A DNA stretch of 64,000 bases from Alteromonadaceae bacterium XY-R5 (GCA_001660395.1 LXWE01000001.1:434001-498000); one strand, 5' to 3'. Positions 14,145 through 23,523 are shown, counted from the first letter of the stretch. Program-made: numbers and translations. The notes: a model not told the origin generated them from the letters alone.

Positions 14145-17100
14145 TTAGTAATATCTGACTTTAATTTTTTTCTTTCCACTCTGAATTTCAACAGTAGGCC
14201 TTCCATCGGAACTATTTGGCCTAACAACTATTTTATCTCCATTAGATAAATTACCTTTTCGTCCTTGTTCCCCTGTACTGGTTGTAAAATCCTCAACATC
14301 TGTAGGTCCCAAACTATCAAAATCTTCATTTGCTTGATCAAGTCCTCCCGGCTTATCAAAAATTTCAGATTTTCCTTTAGTTTTAGGACCCGGGCTGGCG
14401 TCTGGAATTGGACACTGAGGGCTCTCCTTATCACCATCATTTGAATTTGAAAGAGAACATTGTCCAGATAAAACACAAAGAACAATACCTCCTGCAGTTG
14501 CACCTAAAGCATGCTCTAAAGAACTTGCAAATGCAGCATTTAACGCTCGTCCTCCTAAAAATCGAATACCAAATCCTAACGCCAATTGAGCATATTCGCC
14601 ATTGCGATCATAACTAACAATTGGACGCCCGTTCACATACCCATAAAGATTAAGCCCTCCGTCTTCTTCAATCGGGTCGCGGGTTAGCCAGCGCGCCGTG
14701 TTAGGATCATAAATTCGGTATTGCGTCAGATATAAACCACTACCCTTATGGTAGTACATGCCAGCATAACCGAAGTCAACCGAAAAGCGCCCTGTACTTG
14801 ATAATGTATTTCCATATGGATCATAGTCAGAAGCTGCAAGGCGAGCGCCATTGGTGGATAAAAGCACATCACGAACCGAGCCAATTTGATCTGTGGCATA
14901 AAGAAGCTTCACACCATTTTGCGCCCAAACTTCTCCTTCAGGATAATAAAGACGGGTTACCGTATCATCACTGTCCCTAGCCTGACAAAGTGATGAACCA
15001 CACCAACCTAGTCGGGTTTCCGTACTGGTATCACCTGTCGTCTCAATAATAGCAATGCGCATTCCATTGCCATCATAACGAAACTGCGTTGAACGTCCTT
15101 CAGTTGCTTTATAAGCAATATTAATTAGCCTATTTTCAGCGTCCCAAAGATATGTACGCTCAGTATCTTCCAACAAATTACCGTTAGCATCATAGATAAA
15201 ATCACTTTCGTCTATTTGGTTGGCATTGTTGTATGAATAGGTCGTTGTCTGCCCAGAATTGGTAAAGTCAGTGATGTTATCGGCACCATCATAATCGTAA
15301 GCAAATTCTTGATTTAAAGAGGAGCTTGCACTTGTTAGCCGATTGATAGCGTCGTAGCCGTAATCCCAACTTTTTTCACTTGAACCAGTCGTTTCAATAA
15401 TTTGATCAATCAAGTTTTCTGGACGAGTTGAAAATTCAAAGCTTCTTGCTAAACCATAATTAGTAATGCCCTTAAGGCGGCGGTCTCCAATATTTTCTTC
15501 ATAGTCAAATTGACTTGAAACCGGACTTCCAGAAAGTGTTTGCCCAGACATCTGAGCAGTCTCGCCCAAATAATCATAGGTAAAACTACCAAGGGCATTT
15601 GTTGTTCCGGTTAATCTTCCGAGCAAATCGTAAACAAAGTTTTCTGACTGCGCGCCAATACTTTGTCCGACAATGCGCCCTAAAACATCATATTCATAGG
15701 CAAGATTATCGTTTTCATATGGTCCATCTTCACCGGAAAGTGATAAAGCGCCATTTTCTCCAACTGGGTAATAGGTATAACTAGTAGTGCCATTCCCATC
15801 ACTCATTGAAGTAATGCGTGCTACATAAGGATCCCACTCATAGCTGACCGAAGGCGTATCGTTTTGTGTATTGGTATAGTTGATTGCAGCAACGTTGTTA
15901 TCAACGTTATAGGTGAAGGTTTTTACCTGTCCTAAAGCATCCGTAATTGATTTCAGGCGACTAGTTGTATCTTCATAGGCGTAGGTTGTGGTGTCACCAT
16001 TCGCATAAACCTTTTGCGTGACACGGCTTTGAAGATCCCGAACCCAAGTTGTGACATTCCCCTCAGGATCAGTCAATGTTTTGAGCTGACCTCCTGGATA
16101 ATACCCGTAAGAAGTAAGCAGCCCCTGAGGGTCAGTTACGGATACCAGGCGACGATTTGCATCATATATGTAGTTGGTCGTCCTCCCCAAGCGGTCGGTG
16201 TATGTCGCTAAGTCCAGGCGGTCATATGTGTAGAGCCTAGTCGTCTCGTCTGGATAGGTGATTTTAGTGACACGATCAAAATCATCATATTCATAGCCGG
16301 TAACATAACCTTCTGAATCGGCCACCGTTTCAACACGGCCATAATTGTCATAGCTATATGACGCGCTAACAGCTCCGTTTGCGTTAGTTACACTTTGAAG
16401 ATAACCCAAAGAATCGTAGGCATAAGTGGTTACTTGCCCTAGCGGATTGGTTTGCGTGGTAATTTGGCCTGCATCGTTATAGGTAAAGGCCCAAGTTTGA
16501 CCAGCTGCATCGGTGTAGGTTAAAGGAAGATGCTGTTCATTGTAGGTAAAGCTCGCAACAACTTCATAAACATTACTACTGGTCTGTAACTCTATCGTTA
16601 ATGGATCAATTTTATTTTCAGCATATGTAATGCGAGTAAATCTACCAAGTGGATCTGCAGTCAGTGTTGGCTTGCCAATATCATTATAAAGATAACCAAA
16701 CGCTTGAGTTTCTCCATCATCAAGCACTCGAGAGATAATATTTGGTTTACCAAGGGGGCCTTCATAATAACCAACCGGTTGATTTGCATATTGACGCCAG
16801 ACTCGTCTTTCTAATGGTGCTTTTGTACTTTCAATAATCGATGAAGTTTGCCCAGCAGAATTATGCAGCCAGTGCGTTAACCAGGCTTTTGTATAATCAG
16901 TGTGTGTCGTAGGATAAATATTTTTATCCCAGTAAAATGTATTGCGGTAATAGAGATAGCGATTGTCTACACTCGTCTCTGGGATTGGGTTTTCACTATA
17001 GGCCATCCCTGAAGCTCGGTGCTTAAATTCCAGTCTATCGCTAAATCCCATAGCGTCTGTGCGCTCTAGATAACGATAATTGCTAGAGCCGCTGCCATAA

Positions 17101-18920
17101 GCATAATTTTCAGTTCCGTATGGCGTACTCATCGAATTCACTAGACCAGATGAGTCATAGGTAAAGGATGACGTAATGCCGATAATGTCAGTAATAGATT
17201 CTAGCTGACCATTGTCGTTGTATTTAAGAACTGCAGAACGTCCAAAAGGGTCGGTAATTTTGGTAATAAGGAGTGGATCATAAGTATTTTCGTAGTCAAA
17301 TACAGTCTCACGCCCTGTTGCATCCAAGAGCTTTGATAAACGAAGGTCGTCGTCATATTCCAGTGAAAGCGCGTTTCCTGCTGCATCAATGATCTGCGTT
17401 AAAAATACACGGCGTGGGTAGGTGGTTGAGCCATCTTGTAGAGAAAAAATTTGTTTACTGCCGTCCGGATTATGAAGCTCATAAGCCTCAAGAGTCCCTG
17501 CTGCAGGAATACGTACCAAAACCGCTTGGTCTTGACGCTCTGGAGTAAATTTGCCCGTTGTACTGTTATAGGCTGCGCTAATTGCATAGTTAACAGCGCC
17601 TCCTCCTGCAACGTAGCGTAGAACTGACCGCCCTTCATAACCGCTGTTCGGATAGTCCTGTATCCAACTTAGCATGTTAATAGTCCACTTCGGACTTACA
17701 TTAAAAAAAGAAAAGTTTGAAGGCTGAGTAGATTCCCGTTGATGATACGAAAGTGTTATCTGTGGTGATGGGCCAATTGGAGGCGCATAAACAAGTGGAG
17801 TATCACTCAAAGAAAGGCTAACAAGCATTGCCTTTGCATTAGAAGCACACATACCAACATTGCAATCAGATGGAGTATTTGCACCAGCTTCATTGGAAGT
17901 TGTCTGCCCCATCCCATAGATTTCCTGAGCATCTTTCAAAGAGGCAATTTGCCAATCATGATCCTTTGCCAAATCATCAGGAATAAGGAAATAGCCGCTA
18001 CTTTCTTCATCAATTGCATCGCGACTAACCCATGTGTCACCGCTGGCAAAAGTAGGGTCTTTAACCCTATATCTGTCTCCTTGCTGCTCTAAAATGACGG
18101 CATAATGACTGAGCTTCCAATTAACGACTGAAGGAACCGGAATGGGTTCCTCCGTAGAGCGATACACAAGCCGATGCTTAAACGACACCTTATCAGCCAG
18201 AGCGGAAACCTCACTAAATGAATACCCACCAGGTTCAGAGCGCTGTTCATCGATATAGGCAATTGCATCGGGTGATTGATTAAGTGAAATAAGTAAATTT
18301 TTAAGGGCCTTGGGACCACAAAGAAATGAGATACCAGGATCATTCTCAAACATCCACAATGCTTCGCGCGCGCCTGTAATAAGCTCTGTCGCAGGACCGC
18401 TTACAGCTCTCTCACCCAAATCAACAAAAAGCGTTTCGAGCTCCTCTTTATGGCCCAGACGAGCATGCATGCGTGCATACTCACCAACTGCGCGATCTGT
18501 TAAAGCTCTTGCTCTGCGCTCGGTTGCATAGCGCCCATTTTCCCAAGCGTCATGCCAAGCCTTTAATGCTTTTGAAAAATAGCCTTCTCGATAATAAATA
18601 AGCCCTAAATTAGTCTGAATCGACATATTCCATCCAGAATCAGGAAACTGTCGTATATAGTCTTCAAAAGGCTCTGCTGTTCCATTTTCTCTGAAGTTAG
18701 CAATAGCCTGCCCAATAGCCCTATTCTCTTCGGTTAAAGTCTCTTTCGTCGCAACTAATGGCTCCTCCAAACCAACGACAAAGCGTAACTGGCTCTTTTT
18801 TATCGAATGATTAAGTTGTGGTGATTGAGTTAAAGGCGGATTAAGTTGAGCACACGATACTAAGAAAAATAGAATTGCACTAAAGCCAAACCATTTGGCG
18901 CGTGACTGCATATAAGACAT
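14145..18920 (-). CDS. Rhs/YD-repeat lipoprotein with C39-like peptidase domain and C-terminal toxin
   Basis: The 1591-residue protein has an N-terminal lipoprotein signal (FFLVSC, Cys23), a TPR-like segment (about 100-135), and a C39-like cysteine peptidase domain with CGPKAL (Cys201), SHYAVI (His272) and KDPTF (Asp288). A long array of YD repeats (YxYDxxGR-like) follows, then the RHS core near 1400-1440 (RDPIEEDGGLNLYGYVNGRP then YDRNG), a hydrophobic linker, and a variable C-terminal domain from about 1510 ending GDKIVVRPNSSDGRPTVEIQ and KKKIKVRYY. That end resembles polymorphic-toxin domains with a conserved RPxSSDGRPT motif, possibly a ribonuclease. The start has AAGGA. The next gene is the likely immunity protein. 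Confidence 0.88.
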   Translation of the reverse strand: MSYMQSRAKWFGFSAILFFLVSCAQLNPPLTQSPQLNHSIKKSQLRFVVGLEEPLVATKETLTEENRAIGQAIANFRENGTAEPFEDYIRQFPDSGWNMSIQTNLGLIYYREGYFSKALKAWHDAWENGRYATERRARALTDRAVGEYARMHARLGHKEELETLFVDLGERAVSGPATELITGAREALWMFENDPGISFLCGPKALKNLLISLNQSPDAIAYIDEQRSEPGGYSFSEVSALADKVSFKHRLVYRSTEEPIPVPSVVNWKLSHYAVILEQQGDRYRVKDPTFASGDTWVSRDAIDEESSGYFLIPDDLAKDHDWQIASLKDAQEIYGMGQTTSNEAGANTPSDCNVGMCASNAKAMLVSLSLSDTPLVYAPPIGPSPQITLSYHQRESTQPSNFSFFNVSPKWTINMLSWIQDYPNSGYEGRSVLRYVAGGGAVNYAISAAYNSTTGKFTPERQDQAVLVRIPAAGTLEAYELHNPDGSKQIFSLQDGSTTYPRRVFLTQIIDAAGNALSLEYDDDLRLSKLLDATGRETVFDYENTYDPLLITKITDPFGRSAVLKYNDNGQLESITDIIGITSSFTYDSSGLVNSMSTPYGTENYAYGSGSSNYRYLERTDAMGFSDRLEFKHRASGMAYSENPIPETSVDNRYLYYRNTFYWDKNIYPTTHTDYTKAWLTHWLHNSAGQTSSIIESTKAPLERRVWRQYANQPVGYYEGPLGKPNIISRVLDDGETQAFGYLYNDIGKPTLTADPLGRFTRITYAENKIDPLTIELQTSSNVYEVVASFTYNEQHLPLTYTDAAGQTWAFTYNDAGQITTQTNPLGQVTTYAYDSLGYLQSVTNANGAVSASYSYDNYGRVETVADSEGYVTGYEYDDFDRVTKITYPDETTRLYTYDRLDLATYTDRLGRTTNYIYDANRRLVSVTDPQGLLTSYGYYPGGQLKTLTDPEGNVTTWVRDLQSRVTQKVYANGDTTTYAYEDTTSRLKSITDALGQVKTFTYNVDNNVAAINYTNTQNDTPSVSYEWDPYVARITSMSDGNGTTSYTYYPVGENGALSLSGEDGPYENDNLAYEYDVLGRIVGQSIGAQSENFVYDLLGRLTGTTNALGSFTYDYLGETAQMSGQTLSGSPVSSQFDYEENIGDRRLKGITNYGLARSFEFSTRPENLIDQIIETTGSSEKSWDYGYDAINRLTSASSSLNQEFAYDYDGADNITDFTNSGQTTTYSYNNANQIDESDFIYDANGNLLEDTERTYLWDAENRLINIAYKATEGRSTQFRYDGNGMRIAIIETTGDTSTETRLGWCGSSLCQARDSDDTVTRLYYPEGEVWAQNGVKLLYATDQIGSVRDVLLSTNGARLAASDYDPYGNTLSSTGRFSVDFGYAGMYYHKGSGLYLTQYRIYDPNTARWLTRDPIEEDGGLNLYGYVNGRPIVSYDRNGEYAQLALGFGIRFLGGRALNAAFASSLEHALGATAGGIVLCVLSGQCSLSNSNDGDKESPQCPIPDASPGPKTKGKSEIFDKPGGLDQANEDFDSLGPTDVEDFTTSTGEQGRKGNLSNGDKIVVRPNSSDGRPTVEIQSGKKKIKVRYY

Positions 18921-19032
18921 AGCGAGTTTCCTTACTTATTTCAGGATGCTGGTACGCCAGCAAAATAAACGTCATGACGTTGGTCCTAAACTTCAGAACG
19001 GGACTGCTAAGAAATTAAAACTAATGTGGGAT

Positions 19033-19692
19033 TTAAGAGCTTCGTTTTCGGTACATCATCCACAGGACAGACATTGCCAGAATGAAAAGTGCACTCGGGG
19101 CGTTAACGGGCATTTCAGGAGCAGCACTAGCTTCTGACACTAGAAGATTATCGATTGTAAATTGCGTACAATTGAACATGCCGCATGAATAAGGATCGGT
19201 AGTAGATTGATCGGCTGTACTGAAAAAAGTGATTGTATCAATGCTCAAAAAATCAAGTGCTGTAAATATGGCTCCCCCCGTATCCACGAGGAATGTTTGC
19301 GACGCAACGAGCACACCATCTCGCCATCCTTGGATAGTCACCAGCAAGTCATCGTAATAGCCTGATCCAAGATACAAGCTCTCTAAATTAAACAACGAAG
19401 TTGATGTTATCGAACCAATGACAGCATCAATAACCGCTCCAATTGTCTCACCGCCGCTATAAGCACCATTCACTCCTGAAACAATGCCGTTGTTGAAACC
19501 ATCAAAACCAGGAAAGCTCGTATAGGTATAGAAGTTTTCCCATGAGAACCCCTCATAAGGGCTCAGGGCGTCCAAGCTGACATCTCCCCAACTCGCATCA
19601 AGGTCATCAAAGGTGATGAGCGTAGCAAATGCGCGATTGGTCAGAAAAACAGAAAACAAAAGTAAGAGATAGATCCTTATATTTTTCAACAT
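19033..19692 (-). CDS. Second PEP-CTERM-type exported protein
   Basis: The 219-residue protein has a signal peptide (LLLLFSVFLTNRAFA), a mature domain rich in Gly, Ser and aromatic residues with FDGFNNGIVSGVNGAYSGG, two cysteines (SCGMFNC), and a C-terminal signal MPVNAPSALFILAMSVLWMM followed by YRKRSS. This is the PEP-CTERM layout with an N-A-P-S variant of the motif. The mature region resembles carbohydrate-binding-like PEP-CTERM cargo (starting LITFDDLDA). AAGGA precedes the ATG at nine bases. It lies upstream of the Rhs gene in the same direction, 112 bases away. Confidence 0.72.
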   Translation of the reverse strand: MLKNIRIYLLLLFSVFLTNRAFATLITFDDLDASWGDVSLDALSPYEGFSWENFYTYTSFPGFDGFNNGIVSGVNGAYSGGETIGAVIDAVIGSITSTSLFNLESLYLGSGYYDDLLVTIQGWRDGVLVASQTFLVDTGGAIFTALDFLSIDTITFFSTADQSTTDPYSCGMFNCTQFTIDNLLVSEASAAPEMPVNAPSALFILAMSVLWMMYRKRSS

Positions 19693-19871
19693 TATTATTC
19701 ATCCTTAAATTCTGTATCCTTACAATAAGCGTTGATAAAGGCATATATCACGCCAATTATTTAACCTTTTAAAATAAGGTTAAAAAAGTAATCTTCATAA
19801 TGATAAGATAAGGGTCCTGTAAAAAATTTAGACAAAAAATACAATCCCACTATACCTTTAATCCTAGTTAC

Positions 19872-20585
19872 TCATGCTTCCAAAAATTTAGCCAATCGAA
19901 TATTCGACAACCAACCAATTAGGGGTTCTTCCCGCCCTCCATTTCTCGTCACAAAAATATCTTGGCAATTACTTTTAATCATTTTATCTCTGGCGACACC
20001 TAATTTTTCGTTTTCAGATACAATGACAAAACCGTGTTCCACATCAAATTGCATCTTACCACTCTCTTTCTTATCCTTAATAAAATCTTGAAGCGTCAGA
20101 GTACCGCCTTGACCATCAGCACTATTCAGGACTGATGTATGAATCATATATTTAGGCGCACTATTCAGATCTAAAATTGGTAACCGTGACGCTTCTTTAA
20201 GACTAACAAAATCTTTAAGATCTTTAATTTTAACATCAGCCTCTGACTTACCTTTCTCTATAATGTAAAGATCAATATCACTCATTTTTCTCATAGCTGT
20301 GCTTATAAGCATTTTTTCTGGAAATTGAAATCTATCATTAGCCATTTTACGCATTTCTTGACTTGCGGACTCAAAGTTCTCACGGCCGTAATAATAAGCA
20401 AGAATCGTACCAACCCAAGAAGCAAAAACGGGCAGTAAAATATTGAAAATATTAATTGTATCTTTAGGTTCTATTATCATTGCAATAGCTGCTGTTATTA
20501 CAATCCCAACAATTGATACAACAACTATTGTTATGGTCAGCATCCCCTTAGATAGCTGAAATCTAGCTGTATTATCTTGACTCAT
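19872..20585 (-). CDS. Membrane protein with cytoplasmic CBS-like domain
   Basis: The 237-residue protein has two transmembrane helices (about 15-38 and 46-66, the second ending in YYYGRENFESA), then a cytoplasmic domain of about 150 residues. The end (HGFVIVSENEKLGVARDKMI, then CQDIFVTRNGGREEPLIGWL) looks like a CBS module, which usually binds adenine nucleotides. AAGGA sits six bases before the ATG. It follows the 20595 gene after nine bases, so the two form an operon. A nucleotide-sensing membrane component is a reasonable idea, not shown. Confidence 0.65.
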   Translation of the reverse strand: MSQDNTARFQLSKGMLTITIVVVSIVGIVITAAIAMIIEPKDTINIFNILLPVFASWVGTILAYYYGRENFESASQEMRKMANDRFQFPEKMLISTAMRKMSDIDLYIIEKGKSEADVKIKDLKDFVSLKEASRLPILDLNSAPKYMIHTSVLNSADGQGGTLTLQDFIKDKKESGKMQFDVEHGFVIVSENEKLGVARDKMIKSNCQDIFVTRNGGREEPLIGWLSNIRLAKFLEA

Positions 20586-20594
20586 CGCTATTCC

Positions 20595-21239
20595 TTAATT
20601 GAGGACTTCTATTATCATTTTAACTTTTCCATTAGAATCACCAGCGGCAAGCAAAGGCTCTTGTTCAACGCGTACCCGTCTTCTTGAACGTGGACCGACC
20701 GTCCCTGCCGTTTGACGAACTTTTTTAACGACTGGTTTTTCTACTTTGAATGGCAAGGATATTTCACCTAATAAATTTTCTGATGATAGCGTAATCGAAG
20801 CTTTACCGAGGACATCAATATCCTCTTCATCTTCCACCATATCTGCTAAAGAAGTACCAACTGTTTTTGTTATTGCACCAACATAAGCACTACCGAATCC
20901 CCCGGTCCAAATACCTAAAACAGTTCCGAATAGAGTTTTAAAGAAGCTTTTAAAAAATTCGTCCGCCTTAGAACTTTTATCAACTGAAACAGCCTCAACA
21001 GAGAGTTTGGCTTGTCCACGAATTTCAGTTTTAAAAACAATCGCCTTATCGAAGTCACTCCAACTAGTTGGAATATCCTTCTTCACACTGACTGTTTTAA
21101 CGGTTTCTATACTTGTTATACCTTCAGCCGGATAGCTTAAGATAAAACGAAAAAGATTTATATCTTCCTCATCATCAGAAGGGCCTCGCACGGGAAGTTC
21201 TAATTCAGTCAGACGTATTTGAATAACCTTCTTATCCAT
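20595..21239 (-). CDS. Hypothetical protein paired with the CBS-like membrane protein
   Basis: The 214-residue protein begins MDKKVIQIRLTELELPVRGP and has a beta-rich first half, a central hydrophobic stretch TLFGTVLGIWTGGFGSAYVG with glycines that may insert into or touch the membrane, and a basic patch GPRSRRRVRVEQ near the C-terminus. No signal peptide is present. It is the first gene of a two-gene operon with 19872-20585. I recognise no family. The glycine-rich hydrophobic centre could be pore- or membrane-associated. Confidence 0.6.
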   Translation of the reverse strand: MDKKVIQIRLTELELPVRGPSDDEEDINLFRFILSYPAEGITSIETVKTVSVKKDIPTSWSDFDKAIVFKTEIRGQAKLSVEAVSVDKSSKADEFFKSFFKTLFGTVLGIWTGGFGSAYVGAITKTVGTSLADMVEDEEDIDVLGKASITLSSENLLGEISLPFKVEKPVVKKVRQTAGTVGPRSRRRVRVEQEPLLAAGDSNGKVKMIIEVLN

Positions 21240-21583
21240 TTTATAATCTCATTTAATTGGCAAGAAAAATCCGCGACTAAACTAAATAACTAGCCACGAA
21301 TTAATAGATTTAACCACTATATGATTTACGAGTGAAACAAAGACAACAAGAATAGGATTTCAAGATTCGCAAGAGACAGCAGAACCTTACCCTTCATACC
21401 TTATTTGAAGCTACATTATGTATACAGGTCTGAAACTAAGAATAGTATATCGGGGCAAAAAAAGATCAATTTTTTAACCATATTCTTCATAATTTATTTT
21501 CATGTAACACTCCTTGATTTAAATTATAAAAAATTCAAGCAGCTCAAATACATATACAATTAGCGGATTGTTAGTTCAGGTTT

Positions 21584-21836
21584 CCAAAGGGCAGGAATAC
21601 GCCCTTTGGTCGATGGGTTCCAAGGGAAGAGCTGAAGTCTCTCTTGGTCATGGGGTTGTTAGGGGAGCAAGAACGCTCCCTTACCTGGAGATCAAACGGC
21701 CACTCGTTTGTTGGTGCATTATGGCTCGATGCCAGTTTTGCACCACAGCCAAGAGGGATGCAATGGGAGAGCGGCAGCAATCTCCCTTGCCAAGATTTGC
21801 GTTGGATTGCGAAATAAAATTTTGTAATACAACGCA
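21584..21836 (+). ncRNA. Candidate structured RNA made of seven consecutive stem-loops
   Basis: Seven stems follow one another: 21584-21609 (CCAAAGGGC/GCCCTTTGG); 21620-21647 (CCAAGGGA/TCTCTTGG with one G-U); 21660-21683 (TAGGGGAGC/GCTCCCTTA with one G-U); 21693-21710 (CAAACG/CGTTTG); 21712-21745 (TGGTGCA/TGCACCA with TGGC/GCCA inside); 21760-21790 (ten pairs with one bulged T); and 21798-21836 (TGCGTTG/CAACGCA enclosing a ten-pair stem with two G-U). All G-U pairs fit the plus-strand RNA; the minus strand would have A-C mismatches. A possible -10 TACAAT is at 21555-21560. No known RNA family was recognised. The whole gap 21240-21955 has no convincing gene; the frame 21568-21933 lies over the stems. 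Confidence 0.55.
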
Positions 21837-21955
21837 CATCTTGCGTTCAGTGAAAAGTTGGTTCTATGTTCCGTTTAGGCCAAATTCATCAGACATGGTT
21901 CTATTAAAAGCTAATGGTATATATCTCAGTTAGTATTCGATCTATGCGCGATAGC

Positions 21956-22714
21956 TTATTCTTCAACATTTGTTGGCCCTACCGTCTTTATCACGCGCCC
22001 ATCAATGGGAAACCTGGTCACAGCCCCATTATCATATAGAGCTATACTATTACTCGAAGCCGTAACTAATAACCCCTTTCCGATAATCTCATTTTCGCTA
22101 TTCAACAAATAGGTACAAGCTATTTTACTAGTGCCTTCATAATTGCAACTCTCATAACTCGCCCGCTCCTTTTGACCATGCTCTGATCCAGAAAGGTAAC
22201 CAGTAAAAGGAAGAAAAAGAATAAAATACAAAACCAATGTGATAACAATCGGCGGAGTTACTGAAAATGTAAGTACAGCTAATCCTGCTATGCGAAGCAA
22301 CCTTTTCCACTCACTAATATCTTTCTTTTTAATTTTTTCAACATCACCTGATTTCTTTGTAAATTTGCACAAAGTAAATCCAGAAATAACGACAAAGATC
22401 GCGGCAATAAATGTAAGTAAGAGGATATCAAAAAATCTTTCGAATGCTTTAATAAAAGCCTCTGAGGTCCCAATAACCACACACTGAGCAGCTTGCATTA
22501 AAACGTCTTGAAATGAAATTGGATATAACTCAGGAGATACATGGAAAACATCGAGATATCCGTAGCGATAGTAAGAACCTAAGAGATATATAAATGGTGT
22601 AATTAAAGTAAATATACCAGTAACTACGAGGATAGAACTCCCAGTAACTCTCAGCAAATACTCTAATCGTGTTTCGTTTCTATCGTTTGTAGCTTTTCTT
22701 TTTGATGAAGTCAA
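21956..22714 (-). CDS. Multi-pass membrane protein of the orphan membrane cluster
   Basis: The 252-residue protein has about four hydrophobic segments (near 25-48, 65-80, 95-115 and 145-172) and a C-terminal soluble domain of about 75 residues (CNYEGTSKIACTYLLNSENE, then VTASSNSIALYDNGAVTRF) that looks beta-rich and probably lies outside the cytoplasm. The start is a TTG at 22714 with only a weak binding site, so the N-terminus is uncertain. It is downstream of five or six genes in the same direction. No family recognised. Confidence 0.6.
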   Translation of the reverse strand: MTSSKRKATNDRNETRLEYLLRVTGSSILVVTGIFTLITPFIYLLGSYYRYGYLDVFHVSPELYPISFQDVLMQAAQCVVIGTSEAFIKAFERFFDILLLTFIAAIFVVISGFTLCKFTKKSGDVEKIKKKDISEWKRLLRIAGLAVLTFSVTPPIVITLVLYFILFLPFTGYLSGSEHGQKERASYESCNYEGTSKIACTYLLNSENEIIGKGLLVTASSNSIALYDNGAVTRFPIDGRVIKTVGPTNVEE

Positions 22715-22992
22715 AATATTAGCTTTTTCAATGGGTTAAGAGACTATTTTATTTATAGAATTTTATATCCCACAAGTAATATACAGTATGCATCAATATA
22801 CACGCGTATATTAATGCATTCAGAAGTGTCAGTAATTCAACTCAATGGTAGGGGTAGATTTCAGTCATGTCGCCAAGGGCCTAACGTTAACAAAGATTTT
22901 AACGTGTCGTGCTGAACGATCTTCCCTGGGGGCAAAACGATAAAACAGGGATATTCAAACAGAGGGATTAGAATTACAACGATGCCTGAGCG

Positions 22993-23523
22993 TTAAGTAG
23001 ATTTATCTTCGAAAGAAACATTTTGGACGGTATTGACCTTAATGGCATAGACATCTTTCACGTAAAGATAGAAGAACATGAATGACATAAACAAAACAAC
23101 CAAACCTATAACAGAGGAACTGAATTCGATTCCATCTTTACCAATCTTGAAACTTGCCTTATTCGAACCTTGCTCGTTACTAGATCGCACGGCATCTGCT
23201 TTGAATTGTAAATAAGATAGGTAAAAACCACCTAAAACTAATACCGCTACAATGATAAATATGGCAATTGTCATCCAATATTGTGTGTCATAGGCTCGCT
23301 CGGCTATATGCATTAACTCCTGCTGGTGCTTAACGCGCGAAGCGGTAAAATCACTTTGTATATTTAAAGTTTTTGAACCATTCGTATATTTATCGTGTCG
23401 GTACTGCAGGTCTGCTAATGCAACCTTTTCAGGAGTTAACACCATCACTTCTTGAGCATTCAATTGTTGAACGGAGAGCAAAAGCAGCGTAACTAAGAAA
23501 CTAAATATCAGCTTAATTTTCAT
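22993..23523 (-). CDS. Signal-peptide protein with two later membrane helices
   Basis: The preferred start is the ATG at 23523, which gives a clear signal peptide (MKIKLIFSFLVTLLLLSVQQ, then LNAQE) and overlaps the end of the upstream gene by eleven bases; the open frame extends upstream to 23652. The 176-residue product then has a helical periplasmic part (RHDKYTNGSKTLNIQSDF) and two transmembrane helices (YWMTIAIFIIVAVLVLGGFY and SSVIGLVVLFMSFMFFYLYV). The domain between them (SFKIGKDGIEFSS) is short. It is translationally coupled to the small secreted protein before it. Function unknown. Confidence 0.65.
   Translation of the reverse strand: MKIKLIFSFLVTLLLLSVQQLNAQEVMVLTPEKVALADLQYRHDKYTNGSKTLNIQSDFTASRVKHQQELMHIAERAYDTQYWMTIAIFIIVAVLVLGGFYLSYLQFKADAVRSSNEQGSNKASFKIGKDGIEFSSSVIGLVVLFMSFMFFYLYVKDVYAIKVNTVQNVSFEDKST

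Noticed and set aside
21568-21933. 121-codon open frame on the plus strand
   Set aside because: It runs over the stem-loop array, has unusual composition and no binding site, and the stems explain the region better.
22715-22992. Integron attC-like motif (GCCTAACGTTAAC) in the gap
   Set aside because: No paired core sites, cassette pattern or integrase; only a short CGTTAA/TTAACG stem is visible.
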